Source: Hyalella azteca
Taxonomy: Eukaryota > Arthropoda > Malacostraca > Amphipoda > Hyalellidae
DNA: 64,000 nt
NCBI RefSeq assembly: GCF_000764305.2
Contig: NW_025941401.1
Location: 62,001 to 126,000, forward strand
Reading direction: 5' to 3'
In this document: positions 11,739 to 26,700 of the stretch, one piece after another
Position numbering within the stretch: the first letter of the stretch is position 1
Layout of the letters: every line of letters begins with the position of its first letter
Program-made: the position numbers and the translations under genes
The notes under the pieces: model-generated
The model's database searches: none
Told to the model about the DNA's origin: nothing
What the model saw: only the letters and a program-made list of their open reading frames with translations

Positions 11739-14700
11739 CTAGTGGAGTGCATTAATTGGTATGCTATTAATTCATGAATTAATGGCACGAATATTGACTG
11801 TTTTCATGCGGTGACGGAGAATGATTATTGAGGATAATTTGCAGTTACGCTATCGCAGTGAAAATTATTACTGTGTGATTATTAATGTCGTTAATTAATG
11901 TGCCTAACGAGATTAATGAATTTGAAAGATATTGACTGCGTATATGGTTAATTCGAATAATCATTAAACAATATCACTGAGGGTGCCATAAAATAAATGA
12001 GCAATAATGTGAAAATAACGCTATTTTATAATAATTGGCTGCGTTTGAATCTTGGACTGAGAAAGCTGCTCGAGCATGTTTATTTACATTACTGTAATCT
12101 CAGGTTATTATTAACCTGCTTATACCTAGTTAGCTTACATAGATTAGTGTGCTAGGTAATCTTGACTATCATTATTCTGGACATTTGAGAGAGAATAATT
12201 GGGATGAATCTTTAATTCGCTATTATTCATTGACTCAGTATTCATTCATACTGAGTCATTGAATTGCACAATTCGTAGTTAGAAGCCATGGCTAAAATTT
12301 TATTGTCCCGATAAAAAATACTCGGAAAGTTTTTTCAGCATTTTTTGGTGATCAACTGATGAAAATTTTCAAATAAATTTCAAGTCGATCCATCTATTAA
12401 ACGATCCATTCCGGGTAATAGTACTGAACAAAGCGAATTGTACAAATTTCATAGTTTTTTCAATTTCATAGTTTGTCAGTTGTACACGTTATTGACGCAA
12501 TTGATAACGCAAGACTGTCTATGGTCAATGCTGATAAATAATTCCGGCATAATTGTTCACTGTATGCTACTGATTAACTATCTCTCCTCTTGATCACTGT
12601 ACGCTACTGATAAATGATTGTCTGTAATCATTGTATGCTACTGATAAATGATCACTTGCTTCATTAAGCAATGGATGCCACTGATAAATGATCTTTTATA
12701 GGCACTGTGTTCCACTGATAAATGATCGTCCTTAATCAATGTATGCTTCTGATAAATGACTACTTGCACGATTAATGTCTGAATACTAATAAATTGCTAC
12801 CTCCTTGATTAATCACTGTATGCTGCTGATAATTTGCTGCTTGCAGGGTTAATCACTGCTTGCACTGCTTGCTACACTGCTTGCTACTGGCTTGCTACTG
12901 ACTACTTGACTGATTAATATCTGCATTCCGCTGATAAATTCATACTTGCATGCTTGATGACGGTATACTCCTGATATATTAATACTTTCTTCAATAATCA
13001 CTGTATTTTACAGCTATATGATCGCCCCACCATCTCCCCGTTGATGTAGACCTCAAGCTGTGGCACGGGTCTAGCAGGGCCTGAGCTGCAGACCAGGTCT
13101 ACCCAGTCCCCTTCTCGGTACTGTGGCTGCAGACCCTCGAACTGCGGGATGCTCTTCGGCAGCGCTGCAACCCCGGCGGGGAAATGATGTCATCAATAAC
13201 TAGTTCTTCACATCGTATGTTTTTCATGTTTTACCCTTGTCAGACTGCATAATTTTACAACGTTATTATGGTATTAGGCGTGTAATGTAATATCATCGTA
13301 TTAGGCGTGTAAATTAAATTGTTAGGCGTGTAAAGCAATTTCAGATTCGAGGACTTTTTTTTTAATTTGAGCAATTTCCTTGTTTAAGGTTTAAACTCAC
13401 TGACGACTTTCAACTCCTTCTCTCCGTAAACTGTTCTGAACGCCGGAGCTTCGGCGGAGACCTCGCAGCGGAAGAGACCCGCAGCTTCGTGCCGCACGTT
13501 CGTGAGACGTACGGTGCCTTGTGTCGACATCAGCGGCTAAAACAAGTGCGTTATCAAATTATCCAAGTTATTTTATAATTTGAAAATTGCATGAGAGGCT
13601 GAAACTAAGAAGTTGCATCAATACATAAATGTTTGAATTAATGATGTTCAATGTAATATCTGTGACAGGCGGATGGATAAAAGAGTACGAGTATTAGAGT
13701 AGGTTAAAGGTTTAAATTATACAATGTTAGTCGTTCTTAACATGACCGTTTGCTATCTTAGACACAGAAAAATGGAACACCATATAGCAATATAGGCTTA
13801 TAATGTTTTATTTATAATTCCGTAACCAGAGATTCACTTAAGAAAAATGTTCGCTGATGTTAGACTGCCCAGTGGACTTCACCGACATCCGCCGCAGTTA
13901 ACATCTTCCTTCCGACAATTGAAGATCTATTATGCATGCCCGGAAATTGCAAGCGTTTTTACTCCCACAAAATTATTCAAATAATTCTATGTTTCTGTAA
14001 ACAAATTCACATAAATTTAAGTACATTGCATTCCATCTCGGATAATGATTTTCTAAATATTTTCTAGATTATTCATTCCGTTTTTTCACTTATCCTTCAT
14101 TTATCGTCATTAATTTCACTGTAAAAATAACCAAGCATAGCTAAGCAATAGATCTTTGGCAGTGATGCGGCATGTTCATTTTTGATGCAACAGAAGATAA
14201 ATTTCAGTGATTGCCAATTGATTATAATAAAAGTAATTTTCATGATTTCTATTATTCTCACAAACAAATAATAACTCAGCAGTTTGCTAGGACACTCCCC
14301 TATATTTTAATCCTCCACGTAAATTATAACAAAAGGGGACTCGCTCAGGAACAATTTTTGTGTTCCAAAGCTTATCTTGGAGCGAGGCAAGTCACGTTCG
14401 TTTATATGAAGCTCCAGAGATCCATTGGAGCGCGCAGCGGCATACCTCCTGCAGTATTCGTACGCTCTCCTAATAACGGCTCGGCAAAACGTTTCAACAG
14501 AATGTGCTAAAGGGATGCAACGAACGAGCAACCGGAGTTTTGTGCGATGGAAGAAGTGAACAAAGTTTAATTGAGTACTGCAACCGGAAGATCTTTATAG
14601 CGAATGAAAGCGTTGCGGAATTCAAGGTTATAGTGTTCTGAATCTATAAACTTTTTGCGGTTCTTTTAGAAAAAATATGGCTGAATAAATAAACTTGGAA

Positions 14701-17700
14701 GATATAGAAGTGATATTTCAATGAATGACTGAAACCCTTGGAGAAACGCGAGTTAAAAAAAACACACTTTACTTAATTCAAACTTAATTCAGATAATCAA
14801 AGCAACTACATTCTTTGTATCTTAAATTCGCTTTTAGAGCATATAATTGTTTTGAACAAATGACGCAAAAAATAATGAGCACACAAAGAAAAAATATATT
14901 GGTTAATCTACTTTGGAACTCCACTCAGAGCGAATTAATTTGTTTTAACAGTATTTTCCTAATCAAATTACTATGTATAAGTGATTATATCTAAGCACTA
15001 TTGTGGCTATATATTTTATTTTATTCGATTCATTGATCACTATTTAATTATACGAATATACGTGGTCAGAAGCTCGATATCCTCATCGACGTTATTCTAT
15101 TTATGAGAAGTTAAACAAGCTCGCCAGTATTTTAAATGGAACCAACACATACGCGAGAAAAACATCTACAAATTGTTGATTGAAAGTTGTATGATGTAAG
15201 TTCTATTTGAGGGATTCTCATGTATATTAATTGAAAAATTTATAAAGTATAGTTCTATTTGAGCGATTTTCGCGCATATTAATGCACTTTAAAAAACCGG
15301 CCGCAACTGGATAAGAAATACCGCTTTTTGCGAAATTTCGAGAAATCTTTCGAAATTTCAAGCATCCAGGTAGTATTTTCAAAAATACCTGTTCTTGCAT
15401 AAGGAAATTCAAAAAATTGAAAAGATTTATAACGTTTCATCAAACAACATAACTAGAAATATTCTTAATTGAAAATAAAAACGCAAGAAATATGAGCCAG
15501 CAACAGACTATTGCGGATAATGCTTTCAAGTCTCTCTTAAAATTTTCAAAATTATATTTCACACGGGTTCTAACAAATATTCATACCATAAATTTAGTGA
15601 AAATGTATTTGATCGTTTTGCGGGAAACATTAGATATTTTATAGGTTTCGGCTGCAACTTAAGAAAGAGGTTAGTAGGACAAAGCCATTTCTTGAAAGCA
15701 GCTTCTGCATGCAACATAACATACCGAAAAAAACCTATTTCACAGGTATACAAATAATTATGCAAGGTTAATTGATAAATATATGTACTCTCAAATGAAA
15801 GTTGAGACGCTCTACAAAATATGCATGTTTGAAAATATTCTCGCATTTTGTGTTAGTAGTACTAACTAAATCGAGTTAGAAACTCGATTTGAAAATGTAA
15901 ACATCCAAATTACTTTAGTAATTTATTACAAAAGTTAATCAGACTTACACTTTATGGACGCTCGATATGCTCGAAGTAAAAATTCGGCTTTCTAAAGCAA
16001 GTCCACGTATAAAACGTCAAGTTTCCGCAAGAGAGCGGACACGTGTTTAATATGTACTGTACAATGCTGTACTAATTCCCTACAGGCGAGGAGCTGGTCG
16101 TGATCACTATTACCCTAACAAAATTCGGGGACCGCCTATAGGCTTCGCCGAGTAGTCGCTACACTCGGCGTAAAATTGTACTGGGTCTGCTTGGCCACCC
16201 GATCGAAATCTGCTTTTGGTCAGAATTGCCTCGATTTACCGGTTTGTCGATTTTAGGGTAGTCTGGGATTACCGTCGAAGGTGTTAGTGTTTTAATCAAG
16301 ATTCGCATCGACGCCTCATTCTCGCCTCATTCAAATTCAAATTCGACGCCTCATTCTCGCCTCATTCGACGTCTCAAAAGCCTCATTCTCGTATATATAT
16401 GGATTTTAGAAGTGCATGTTCTAACTGGAATAAATGAAGCTAACCAAAATTTCCTAATTTCTATAAAGCGAAAACCGAACTCTTACATTAACGGTGAGAT
16501 GTGGGTTCTTGAAGATTTGCTTGGGATCTTCTTTACTGGGCGTCCAGCGGTAGATCTCATTGAGCCCTTGGTACCACCGCAGCGCCCAGATCTGCCGATG
16601 TTCCGGCGTCCACGAGCACCTCAAGTCAGCGGAGGAGCCCGCCTCCACCCACTCCGGCACCTTCACCTCCGTTATGTTCAAGGCGACGCCTGCGGGAAAG
16701 GTACATGCAGCTCCATGCGAATAATCTTTCAACCACATTTGAAACAAAAATTTTAATTTAAATTCTACTTTTTAACGTTTAATAGTCGTCAAGTCGACAT
16801 GACATGCCCGGTGAGCTTGGTACAAAGGGGTTTGCCCTACTACCAGGACGGTGCTTATAGTTCAGAAATGTACACTAGCTTCGAGGAGAGTCGTAGGCAA
16901 GATTTTGCAAAGTTATGGAAATAATTTGGTTTTTGGGCATGGTAATGAGAACATGAGCTGCCTAGGTTGGAAACGCTGTGGTAAAATTTAGCTCTCTAAA
17001 TAGGTTGACGACGCTTTAGGAAAAATTGGCTTCCTAAGTTGACTAAGCATATTAGAAATTTATTCACTATTGGACAGGTTTTGCGTAGAGGGCAGCTCTG
17101 TTGAAGGTCAAATCGGTGATGTGAAATTATTTCCGTAATAATAGCCTTAGTAAAGCAAGCCAATAGTAGGTCAGCTTAGCTTTTGGGCAAATTAATTATA
17201 TTCGGTTGTGCTGGCATTAAAATCAGGTAAGTTAGTGATATAAGCTCGATAACATATGAAGCATTTGACTTAAGAATTTGACAAATATTCATAAATTCTC
17301 GGACTAGTTACCTGGAAATATTCACACTAGCTTAGTTTATGCGTTTCAGCCTTCAAATATAATTTCTCGCAATTTTTTTGTTAAATATATTTTGCTGTTA
17401 TACAAACTGGCTTATACGGATTTTCAACTCAAGGTGAGTGAAAGAATTCAAGATTAAGCTGCTAATGAAAATGTTCTAAATTCAGAAATCGGTGCAGAAA
17501 AATTACATTAAATAATTTTTCCCATTCAAACCATCATAAGATGGACATAATCCACGAAAAGAGTTTTGTAAGGACTCCACATTAATGAAGGTCCATTGCT
17601 TCTCGCTGTTCTGCGCCACAATAATTTTAAAATTATAAGTTTTGAAAATGGCCACTTCACTGCCTTAGAAAACTCTCGCAATTTTCAGAAAAAATGAACG

Positions 17701-20700
17701 TATTAATTAGATTAGCATTATTTATATATAGGTGAACGATAACTTTTAGAACAAATTATCTAACCGCAAAGTGCCTTATTTATTCGCCAAAATGTGTTGC
17801 TATAGTTAAATATTGGCAGGCCAATATCAGATGGATAATGATCTAATTTCGCAATCATGAACAAGCTGCCCTGAAAAAGCTGTAATTCCCTTTTAAACGT
17901 CTGTATTGTTTTGCATCAATATGACAAACTTCTACATTCAAATCATCATCGGATAAGGGAAGTGGAATCGAACTCTATAAAATGTCATATAAAAAGCTTT
18001 TAATTGGGTCAGAAATGGAAGAGGATTAATTGTGATTTGGGAGTGCTTTTTGTTTAGCTAACGAGGGGCTTACGATATCATAAGCCTCTGAGTAATTAGA
18101 ATGATTTTTCCGTCGGTCTGGGTAAAATATGCCGAAAAAAGCATAACTACTGATTCTTATTGTTTGACCCTACAACAAACAATTTTAAAATGGGCAAATA
18201 TTAAACTCTAATTTGTACTGCAATGTTGAGGCTCTGTTAAAGCGCTTGCATGGGTATTACCACTCATTGAAAATTAAGGCATTTGATAACCTTGTTCCGC
18301 TTTTACTTCATATGCACCTAGTTTTCAATTTATTGATCACCGTATCATGTGTAAACTAGTTGTTTAATCAGTTTTTTAACAAGCGAGCAAAAACTAGATC
18401 TATCAGAAGCTCGCTTCGACATGGTCAGAGGGACAGCAATTCAAAGTATTCACCAAAATACCATTGATGCCAAACACACTTTGATTATTGATCGGAGATT
18501 ATACGCTGCGCTAAGCACTGATACTCTTGTATGCCTCTACTAACATTCAAATCCCGTTGGAAAATGCGTCTAAAAATCAATCCACGATCTTCTGCCGTGC
18601 TGCGGTGGTATTCGATAACAAAATGGTTGTAGCAGCGCCTGGTTATGCCGGCGGCACGCTGAAGTAAAGCGAAAGTCATCTAAAATTTTCCCGACTTGTT
18701 TCATGTTACTTTCAATTGTTCTCTTTTAAATTTAATCATATTACAACTCTATTTCACAAACGACTATGACACAGCATATTCGGCCAATATTCAGTGGTTT
18801 CGAATGACTTCAACCAGTATATGAAGTTTTTACATATTCTTCTCTAAAAAATACATTACTAAGAAAATCTCGCCATTTCTATAACGGATTTTTTTAATGG
18901 AATGATAAAACAGATATCTTTAGCAGAGAACCTAAATGTATTTTCGGGTGGTCAAAATGTCTTTTATTCAGACTGCATGACTGATGCAATCACTATCATC
19001 ATGTCAAAAGTTCCGACGCGAATGATGCGCAAGCCCTAAAGTGAAGTTAACATTTCACGAACATTGCTCAACTTATCAAATGTTACTCACACTGCGACGA
19101 GCTAATGGATCAGAGGTAACAATTTTTAAGTTGTACCTGCGCAGTGAAAGTAAACATCAAATAAAAAAGGTTATGCAATTTTGAAAATTCGAAACGTTTA
19201 GAAACAGGAGAATAACAGCCTCTTGAATACCAAATAGTCAAATCAGAGCTTTGAGTTTAACCTGAATAGCGAGCTAGAATTATATGAATTGTAATTATTA
19301 TAGTAATTCCGTAAAATAAAAGTCAACATGAACAGCATTAATCTAGCCAGCCTTGATCGTCGGACGACAATGGCCGCTGAACGCTCCAACGTAACCGAAT
19401 ATTCACGTAATTAGCTGAGATGTGAAGGAGCATCAATGAGCTTTTAGTTATCTAGTGCGTGAGAGCGCAATTTGTGGGTGGGATGAAGATCACTGATGTT
19501 CTGATGAGCGAACGAAGACGTCATTACCAGATATGACTGATGAGAGAACGAAGACGTCTTTACCAGATATGATTGTTGAGAGAACGAAGATGTCATTACC
19601 AGATATGACTGATGAGAGAACGAAGATGTCATTACCAGATATGACTGATGAGAGAACGAAGATGTCATTACCTTATATGATTGTTGAGAGAACGAAATTT
19701 ATGCCCAACTACCTTTCATACAATATAGCCCAATTCCGTTCTCAGATACCAATTTGTGGCCGCATTCAGACTGCAACATAAATTTCGGGCAATGTACAAT
19801 TTAAATTCATATTAATTGTTCAACCCTATACTTTATACCATCTGCATTATATTCTCTACATTCCACCCTTAATATTATACTCACTACATTCCACCCTTAA
19901 TATTATACCCTCTATATTACACCCTCATGCAATAAGAGTCTGAGTCAGCAGCATCACCGTTTGGTATAACCGTTCACCAGCTTAAATTATACAATGATTA
20001 TTGTCTTAACAGAAATACCATCTAAGGTTATCTCCTCATCATAGCTCGGTACAATGCAGAAATACCAGGAACGCCTCAAGAAAGACGATGGTCATGTCTG
20101 TTGGAAAGCGTCCCATCGTTTCGAATTAAGTCGAGACGTTTGGACGAAGACAATTGCTACTCTAACGGGTATTTGATGCAAATAGAGTGCGCACCCGCAT
20201 TGAGATCGCCTGAAGCACACAATGCACTTATTTCCTATTGCTTTGTTGATACGCCCTGGCCGTAGGGCTCTACTCGATCAAACCTTCGGTGTCCGGCGCA
20301 GCGTACGGCGAGTGCGAGATAAAAAAAACTCTAGCGGCTAAGAAAAACTTTAGCCTTAATTCGCTATGAAGATGTAGGTTTTTATTAATTACACATTTGA
20401 TTACATTATTGATTACATGCACATGCCTTAATGTTATTTTTTTAAAGTTCCTGGCGGTCTGATTTAACTGGAAGATATTAAATTAATGTTATATTCATTG
20501 ATATGAATGTACGTAAAACCATGTGCAGATTGATATGAAAACATTTTTTAAAATAATGCACCGTTAAATAGTTATCTAAAATTGTTCGTATGCCCATCAA
20601 ACAATTTGTTGTCCAGCCGTGATAGATACTCTTCCATTTCAATTTTCTTGTTACTGAACTTAATACAGTAAATTTTTACCTTAGCAATGATGATGACCTC

Positions 20701-23700
20701 AAGACTGCGTGAACGAATTTTTCAGAAACTAGAAATGATTACTTGTTATTTAATTATTACTTTATTATTACTATTTATTATTATTATTTAATTATTACTT
20801 TAATTACTTTTTTTAAAGATTGAGACTTAATTTAGGATTTTAAAAAGTGCCATGGATTGAATTCATTTTGTGATATTGTAATTATCACCGGCATCGTTGA
20901 TTCTTAACTAAGCTTAGTTTATTTCAAAGACTGCATTAAGCGTTTGCATCGTTTCCTTTAGAACAAAAAAAAAACACATTTAAAGGCTATATTAATTGAA
21001 CTTGTTTCTCAGCAAGGATTGAATATAGTTTCTCCGCAACTGTTTCTCCGCACTCCACCTCTTAGTCTTTCACCATCACGGCAGGCACGCTTGAAAGACA
21101 TAGAGTATATAACTATTACTTCTCCATAGTTATTATATCGTAATGACTGTACCTAGTAGCCATTTTCGTTGCAAAAAATCGTTTTCTAAAGACCTTACGT
21201 CATAATCCTTTTCTTCACAAATAAAATTTGTAAAGAATGTACGTCGTAATCCATTTCTCATAAAGAAAATTTTGAAAATGCTATTCCTAATAATCATTTT
21301 TCATGCAAAAATCATTCTGTAGAAACCGTGCCTAGTAATCTTTGCCAAGGAATTGTCACTGTGTAAAGACTCGTAATCATCGTAATCATTTTAACTCCCA
21401 ATGATCATTTTTTGAAGACATTACCTATTAATACCACACATTCCTACTTTTTTATAAAGAATGAACGTAAAACTCCTTTTCCTTTGCAATAATCATTTTT
21501 ATGACGTCCGTGATTCAAACCTTTTCCCTCGTAATGATAATTTCTAAAGACTCTACCCTCTAATCATCATACTCTGCAACGAACACGTTTTAAAAACTGC
21601 AACTTCTATTCGTTTTTTCCTGCTATGAAATTTTATTGTGAAATAATATAAAATATTTTCTCTTTAAATGATTTTATCCCAATAATACACTAAAAATCCC
21701 TCTTCTCGTTTCACTTATTGTTAATGGAAATCTAATGGACTTAATGTATGAGTCACTGGTGCATTAAGCAAATTCTTCGTTCTTATTTAGATTTCTCGTA
21801 TCAGCCATTAAGTAATTTCCCCGCAAAAACTTTGAAGGTATTTCGAAAATCTTTCGTTTTTTGTAACAGAATATTTGATGAATTTGAAACTAAATTCCGA
21901 TTTGAAAATATTTATATTTATTCACTCCTCAAATTTTATATGTTAGATTGATTGATACTTCATACGTACGCAAATTATTAAGCACAACAATAAAACTAAT
22001 TACTATTATTTCCTATGAAACAAAAATTTATAGGAAAATATTTATTAAATTCCTAAATGTATATCGTCATTCATTTCAGCTGTAACGTACCAGTAATTTC
22101 ATCAAAACCAATGTTCATAATACAGGGGTTGGACAAAATAAGGGGAACACCTGACATTTTGACATCGTAATTTTTGAACATGTTATAAACAATGACAGCG
22201 TGACATATTTCTATGTTTATTGTTGCGGCTAATTGCGGCTGATTTATCTTTGAACAGAATTTTCTAAGAAATTTTTGTGTCTATAACCTAAACTATAACC
22301 CATAAATGGCAAACCTCCCTAACTTTCAAAGAGGCTACATTGTTGGTGCCCGTATAGCAGGTGCTAGTGTGACACAAACTTCCCGAATGCTTGACGTTTC
22401 TCGAGGTAAATGTTGTTACTGTCACAAAAGTAATGACTGCTTTTGAAAGCGAAGGAAAAACGTCCTCATCAAAGCACAGGTCTGGTCGAAAGTTGAAGTT
22501 GTCTGGGAGAGACCGTCGGTATATAAATCGAATTGCGAGTTGCGATCGAAAGACCAAGGCTGTTAAAATTACTGCAGACGTCAACATGAACACCTACAGA
22601 ACCCAGTTTCCATTAAGACTGTCCGCCGAGAGCTGCACAGATCTGGATTCTATGGAAGAGCTGAAATTAGAAAACCTCTGGTTTCAAATTAAAATGCTTC
22701 AAAGCGTTTAGAGTGTTTAGAGTGGTGTAAATTGGCCCCTCGAGCAATGGAATAATGTTATGAAGAATCATAGTTTACCTTATTTCAATCTATAACGTAG
22801 ATATGTAGCGGTCTCGTTCAGGATTTTGAATTGATGTACTAAAATATTTACAAATTTAGAATTAGATTTAAATTGTAAAAATAAGATTTTGTTCATATAT
22901 GAACGTCACCTCGATGAATACAACAGCAGGATTAAACTTAATTCCAACTTTTAGTATTTAGATTTATTTCACCGGAACCTTTTATTAGAGTAAGAACCAA
23001 GTGTTGCCACTGTAATCGCATAGTAATTACTCTGTTAAATAGATGAACTGATTTATAATGATTATAATTTTTTCTATGTACTTGTATTTGTGTAACTTGA
23101 GATTATCTTTTATTCATACAGGGTTCTATACAGAGACCAAAAAAGGGTCTTTATTTGTCCCGAAATCAACGTGAGACGCTTTAGATATAAGAATTAATTT
23201 AGATAATTTGTGTTCAATATGCGAGCAAGGAAATGATATCGTAAAAGTGTACAAGCACTCTTCCTGGTTTCTTCGTATAAACTCCACAACTGCGTCTTTT
23301 AATAATTACTAGTTAAACGATGGCATATTCACTCCTGGCTTCGTCATGAACTGTTTTTTTTGCCAAAATTTCATTCATATGAAACAAATTTATTTATTTA
23401 TTTTGCATAGACAATTTTAAAATATTCCACTAACGACCCTAAATGAATATATTTAATTAACGCAACAATAGTTATATAGTCTCTCGTCGCATAACTTTGT
23501 TCTCTAGGACGGCATTACTAGGAAAGAGTCACATCCCAAAAAACAATATCTAGTATGAAAATAAGGACTTATTTAGCAGGTCTTCTATGAATTTAGGTTC
23601 TAAAATAAATTAGGAAATAAGAGTGTTCATATGGGTTCAAACAGTGGGAATAAAACAGTTATTTCTTGCGACAAAATATAATTTATTATTTAATTAAATG

Positions 23701-26700
23701 ATCTTTAATTTTATTTATTGCATAATTTTCCTTGCATAATTGATACGCAATCATTAGCAAGGAAATATTTGACAATTTAAAAAAAACTGGATGAACATCT
23801 GAGCAAAAATTGTTGTTTTTCTACATTTTATTTGAAAATTTATTTATTTATTTTGATGATAAGCCAAAAAACTCACCTGTGTGGATGTTGAACACCACAG
23901 CGAACATCATCGACCAGTTTATTCGTGTAGATTTCATTGTTGAATTTGCACACAATTTATGAACTCCAGTACACGGATCAGGGTCACCTCTGAACAAGCT
24001 TTAATGGTTATTTATTTCCTTCATTTTGAATTCATTACTTGGTGATTATGTAAGCCATTTAAATTTACATTATCTAAATCAAATAAATTGAGAAAGTTAT
24101 CATTAGACTGATTAAATAATCTGCAGTGACCTGAAACTGAAATATTTGTTGATATTAAATAATATTAAAAATCAAGGCATAGTTTGAAATATTTGCTTAT
24201 GGAAAGCGACAAAAAAGCCTCATTCTCGTATATATATGGATTTTAGAAGTGCATGTTCTAACTGGAATAAATGAAGCTAACCAAAATTTCCTAATTTCTA
24301 TAAAGCGAAAACCGAACTCTTACATTAACGGTGAGATGTGGGTTCTTGAAGATTTGCTTGGGATCTTCTTTACTGGGCGTCCAGCGGTAGATCTCATTGA
24401 GCCCTTGGTACCACCGCAGCGCCCAGATCTGCCGATGTTCCGGCGTCCACGAGCACCTCAAGTCAGCGGAGGAGCCCGCCTCCACCCACTCCGGCACCTT
24501 CACCTCCGTTATGTTTAAGGCGACGCCTGCGGGAGAGGTATAGCTCCATGCGAATAATCTTTCAACCACATTTGAAACAAAAATTTTAATTTAAATTCTA
24601 CTTTTTAACGTTTAATAGTCGTCAAGTCGACATGACATGCCCGGTGAGCTTGGTACAAAGGGGTTTGCCCTACTACCAGGACGGTGCTTATAGTTCAGAA
24701 ATGTACACTAGCTTCGAGGAGAGTCGTAGGCAAGATTTTGCAAAGTTATGGAAATAATTTGGTTTTTGGGCATGGTAATGAGAACATGAGCTGCCTAGGT
24801 TGGAAACGCTGTGGTAAAATTTAGCTCTCTAAATAGGTTGACGACGCTTTAGGAAAAATTGGCTTCCTAAGTTGACTAAGCATATTAGAAATTTATTCAC
24901 TATTGGACAGGTTTTGCGTAGAGGGCAGCTCTGTTGAAGGTCAAATCGGTGATGTGAAATTATTTCCGTAATAATAGCCTTAGTAAAGCAAGCCAATAGT
25001 AGGTCAGCTTAGCTTTTGGGCAAATTAATTATATTCGGTTGTGCTGGCATTAAAATCAGGTAAGTTAGTGATATAAGCTCGATAACATATGAAGCATTTG
25101 ACTTAAGAATTTGACAAATATTCATAAATTCTCGGACTAGTTACCTGGAAATATTCACACTAGCTTAGTTTATGCGTTTCAGCCTTCAAATATAATTTCT
25201 CGCAATTTTTTTGTTAAATATATTTTGCTGTTATACAAACTGGCTTATACGGATTTTCAACTCAAGGTGAGTGAAAGAATTCAAGATTAAGCTGCTAATG
25301 ACAATGTTCTAAATTCAGAAAGTGGTGCGAAAAAAATTACAATAATTAATTTTACCCGTTCAAACCATCATAAGATGGACATAATCCACGAAAAGAGTTT
25401 TGTAAGGACTCCACATTAATGAAGGTCCATTGCTTCTCGCTGTTCTGCGCCACGCGGCGACTTTCAGTCTTGAAAACTGGCGCGATTTACGACCACGATA
25501 AACTCCTCCAACTTTGCTCTTCAGTGAGACACCCGCCGCGGAAATGAGCAGCGATTGAGAAAATTTAACGAGAGACAGATTTTCCTCGCTAACTCTTTAT
25601 GACCTGCGAGATGGCCGAGCTGACGAACAGGGCGGCCATGGCACGCGTAACGAACTTGGCCTGCGCTGCATTCTTAAAAAATTACGAGGAGGACCACGTT
25701 AGTTCAACGTTGGTCGTAAACTTAGACTTTGGCTCTTCGATTTTGACGCTGTAAGTTTGAAGTCAGAAGCGTGTATGGATTAGCCTTTCTTTTGGAAGGT
25801 CATCATTAGGCTATCCGCTCCTACGTAGAACGCAATAATGTCTTCCGATATCAAATTTATTTTCCGTGACAACAAATTCAAGCCAAGGCCAGACCGTTTC
25901 AGAAAATATACTTATCATAAAATTAAATGAACTGTGATGTCCTTAACTCTATAGTCTATACGAAATCGATTGAAATTTTGCTCAAATTGGGGCTTATAAA
26001 TGATGTAAACTTATTATATTTCCTTTGCGATAATTTTAAATTTTATGTTTATAACAATGACCACTTCACTGCCTTAGAAAAATCACGCAAATTTTCAGAA
26101 AAAATGACCTAATTAATTAATATAGCATTATTTCTATTTTTGTATACGAAACTTTCAGAAAAATTATCTAACCACAGAGTGCCTTATTTATTCGCCAAAA
26201 AGTGTTGCTATAGTTCAATATTGGCAGGCAAATATCAAATGGATAATGATCCAATTTCGCGGTCTCGAACAAGCTGCCATGCAAAAGCTCCAATTCTTTT
26301 TCAAACATCTGTATTGTTTTCCATCTGTATGACAAAATTCTATATTTAAATCATTCATCGGATAAATGAAGTGGAATCTAACTCTATAAACTGACATATA
26401 AAAAGCTTTTAATGGGGTCAGAAATTGAAGGGGATTAAATGTGATTTGGGAGCGATTTTTGTTTAGCTAACGAGGGGCTTACGACATCATAAGCCTCTGA
26501 GTAATTAGAATGATTTTTCCCTCGGTCAGCATAAAATATGCCAAAAAATAGCATAACTACAGATTGTTATTGTTTGACTCTTCAAAAAAAAAATATTTAA
26601 AATGGGCCAAAATTAAGATCTAATGCACTGCAATTTCTAATGCCCTACTGAAACGAGTGCATGGGCATTGCAACACGTTGAAAATTAAGGCATTTAATAA

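Larger units (their letters stand above)
16376..24212. repeat. Segmental tandem duplication, unit 1 (Beat-like 5' region)
   Basis: Unit 1 runs from the Ig1 exon copy A side (16376) to the end of the signal-exon side (about 24212). The stretch 16376 to about 18400 matches 24213 to about 26830, and 21718-24212 matches 27489-30854. The junction at about 24209-24216 (GCGACAAAAAAGCCTC) fuses the right end of unit 1 to the left end of unit 2. Identity is near complete over exons, with scattered indels in introns. Unit 1 contains DNA at about 18400-21717 that unit 2 lacks or hides in its gap. Confidence 0.88.

Noticed and set aside
16412..24518. Plus-strand ORFs over the Ig1 exons
   Set aside because: Shadows of the minus-strand Ig1 exon, which has the conserved Cys/Trp pattern and the splice sites.
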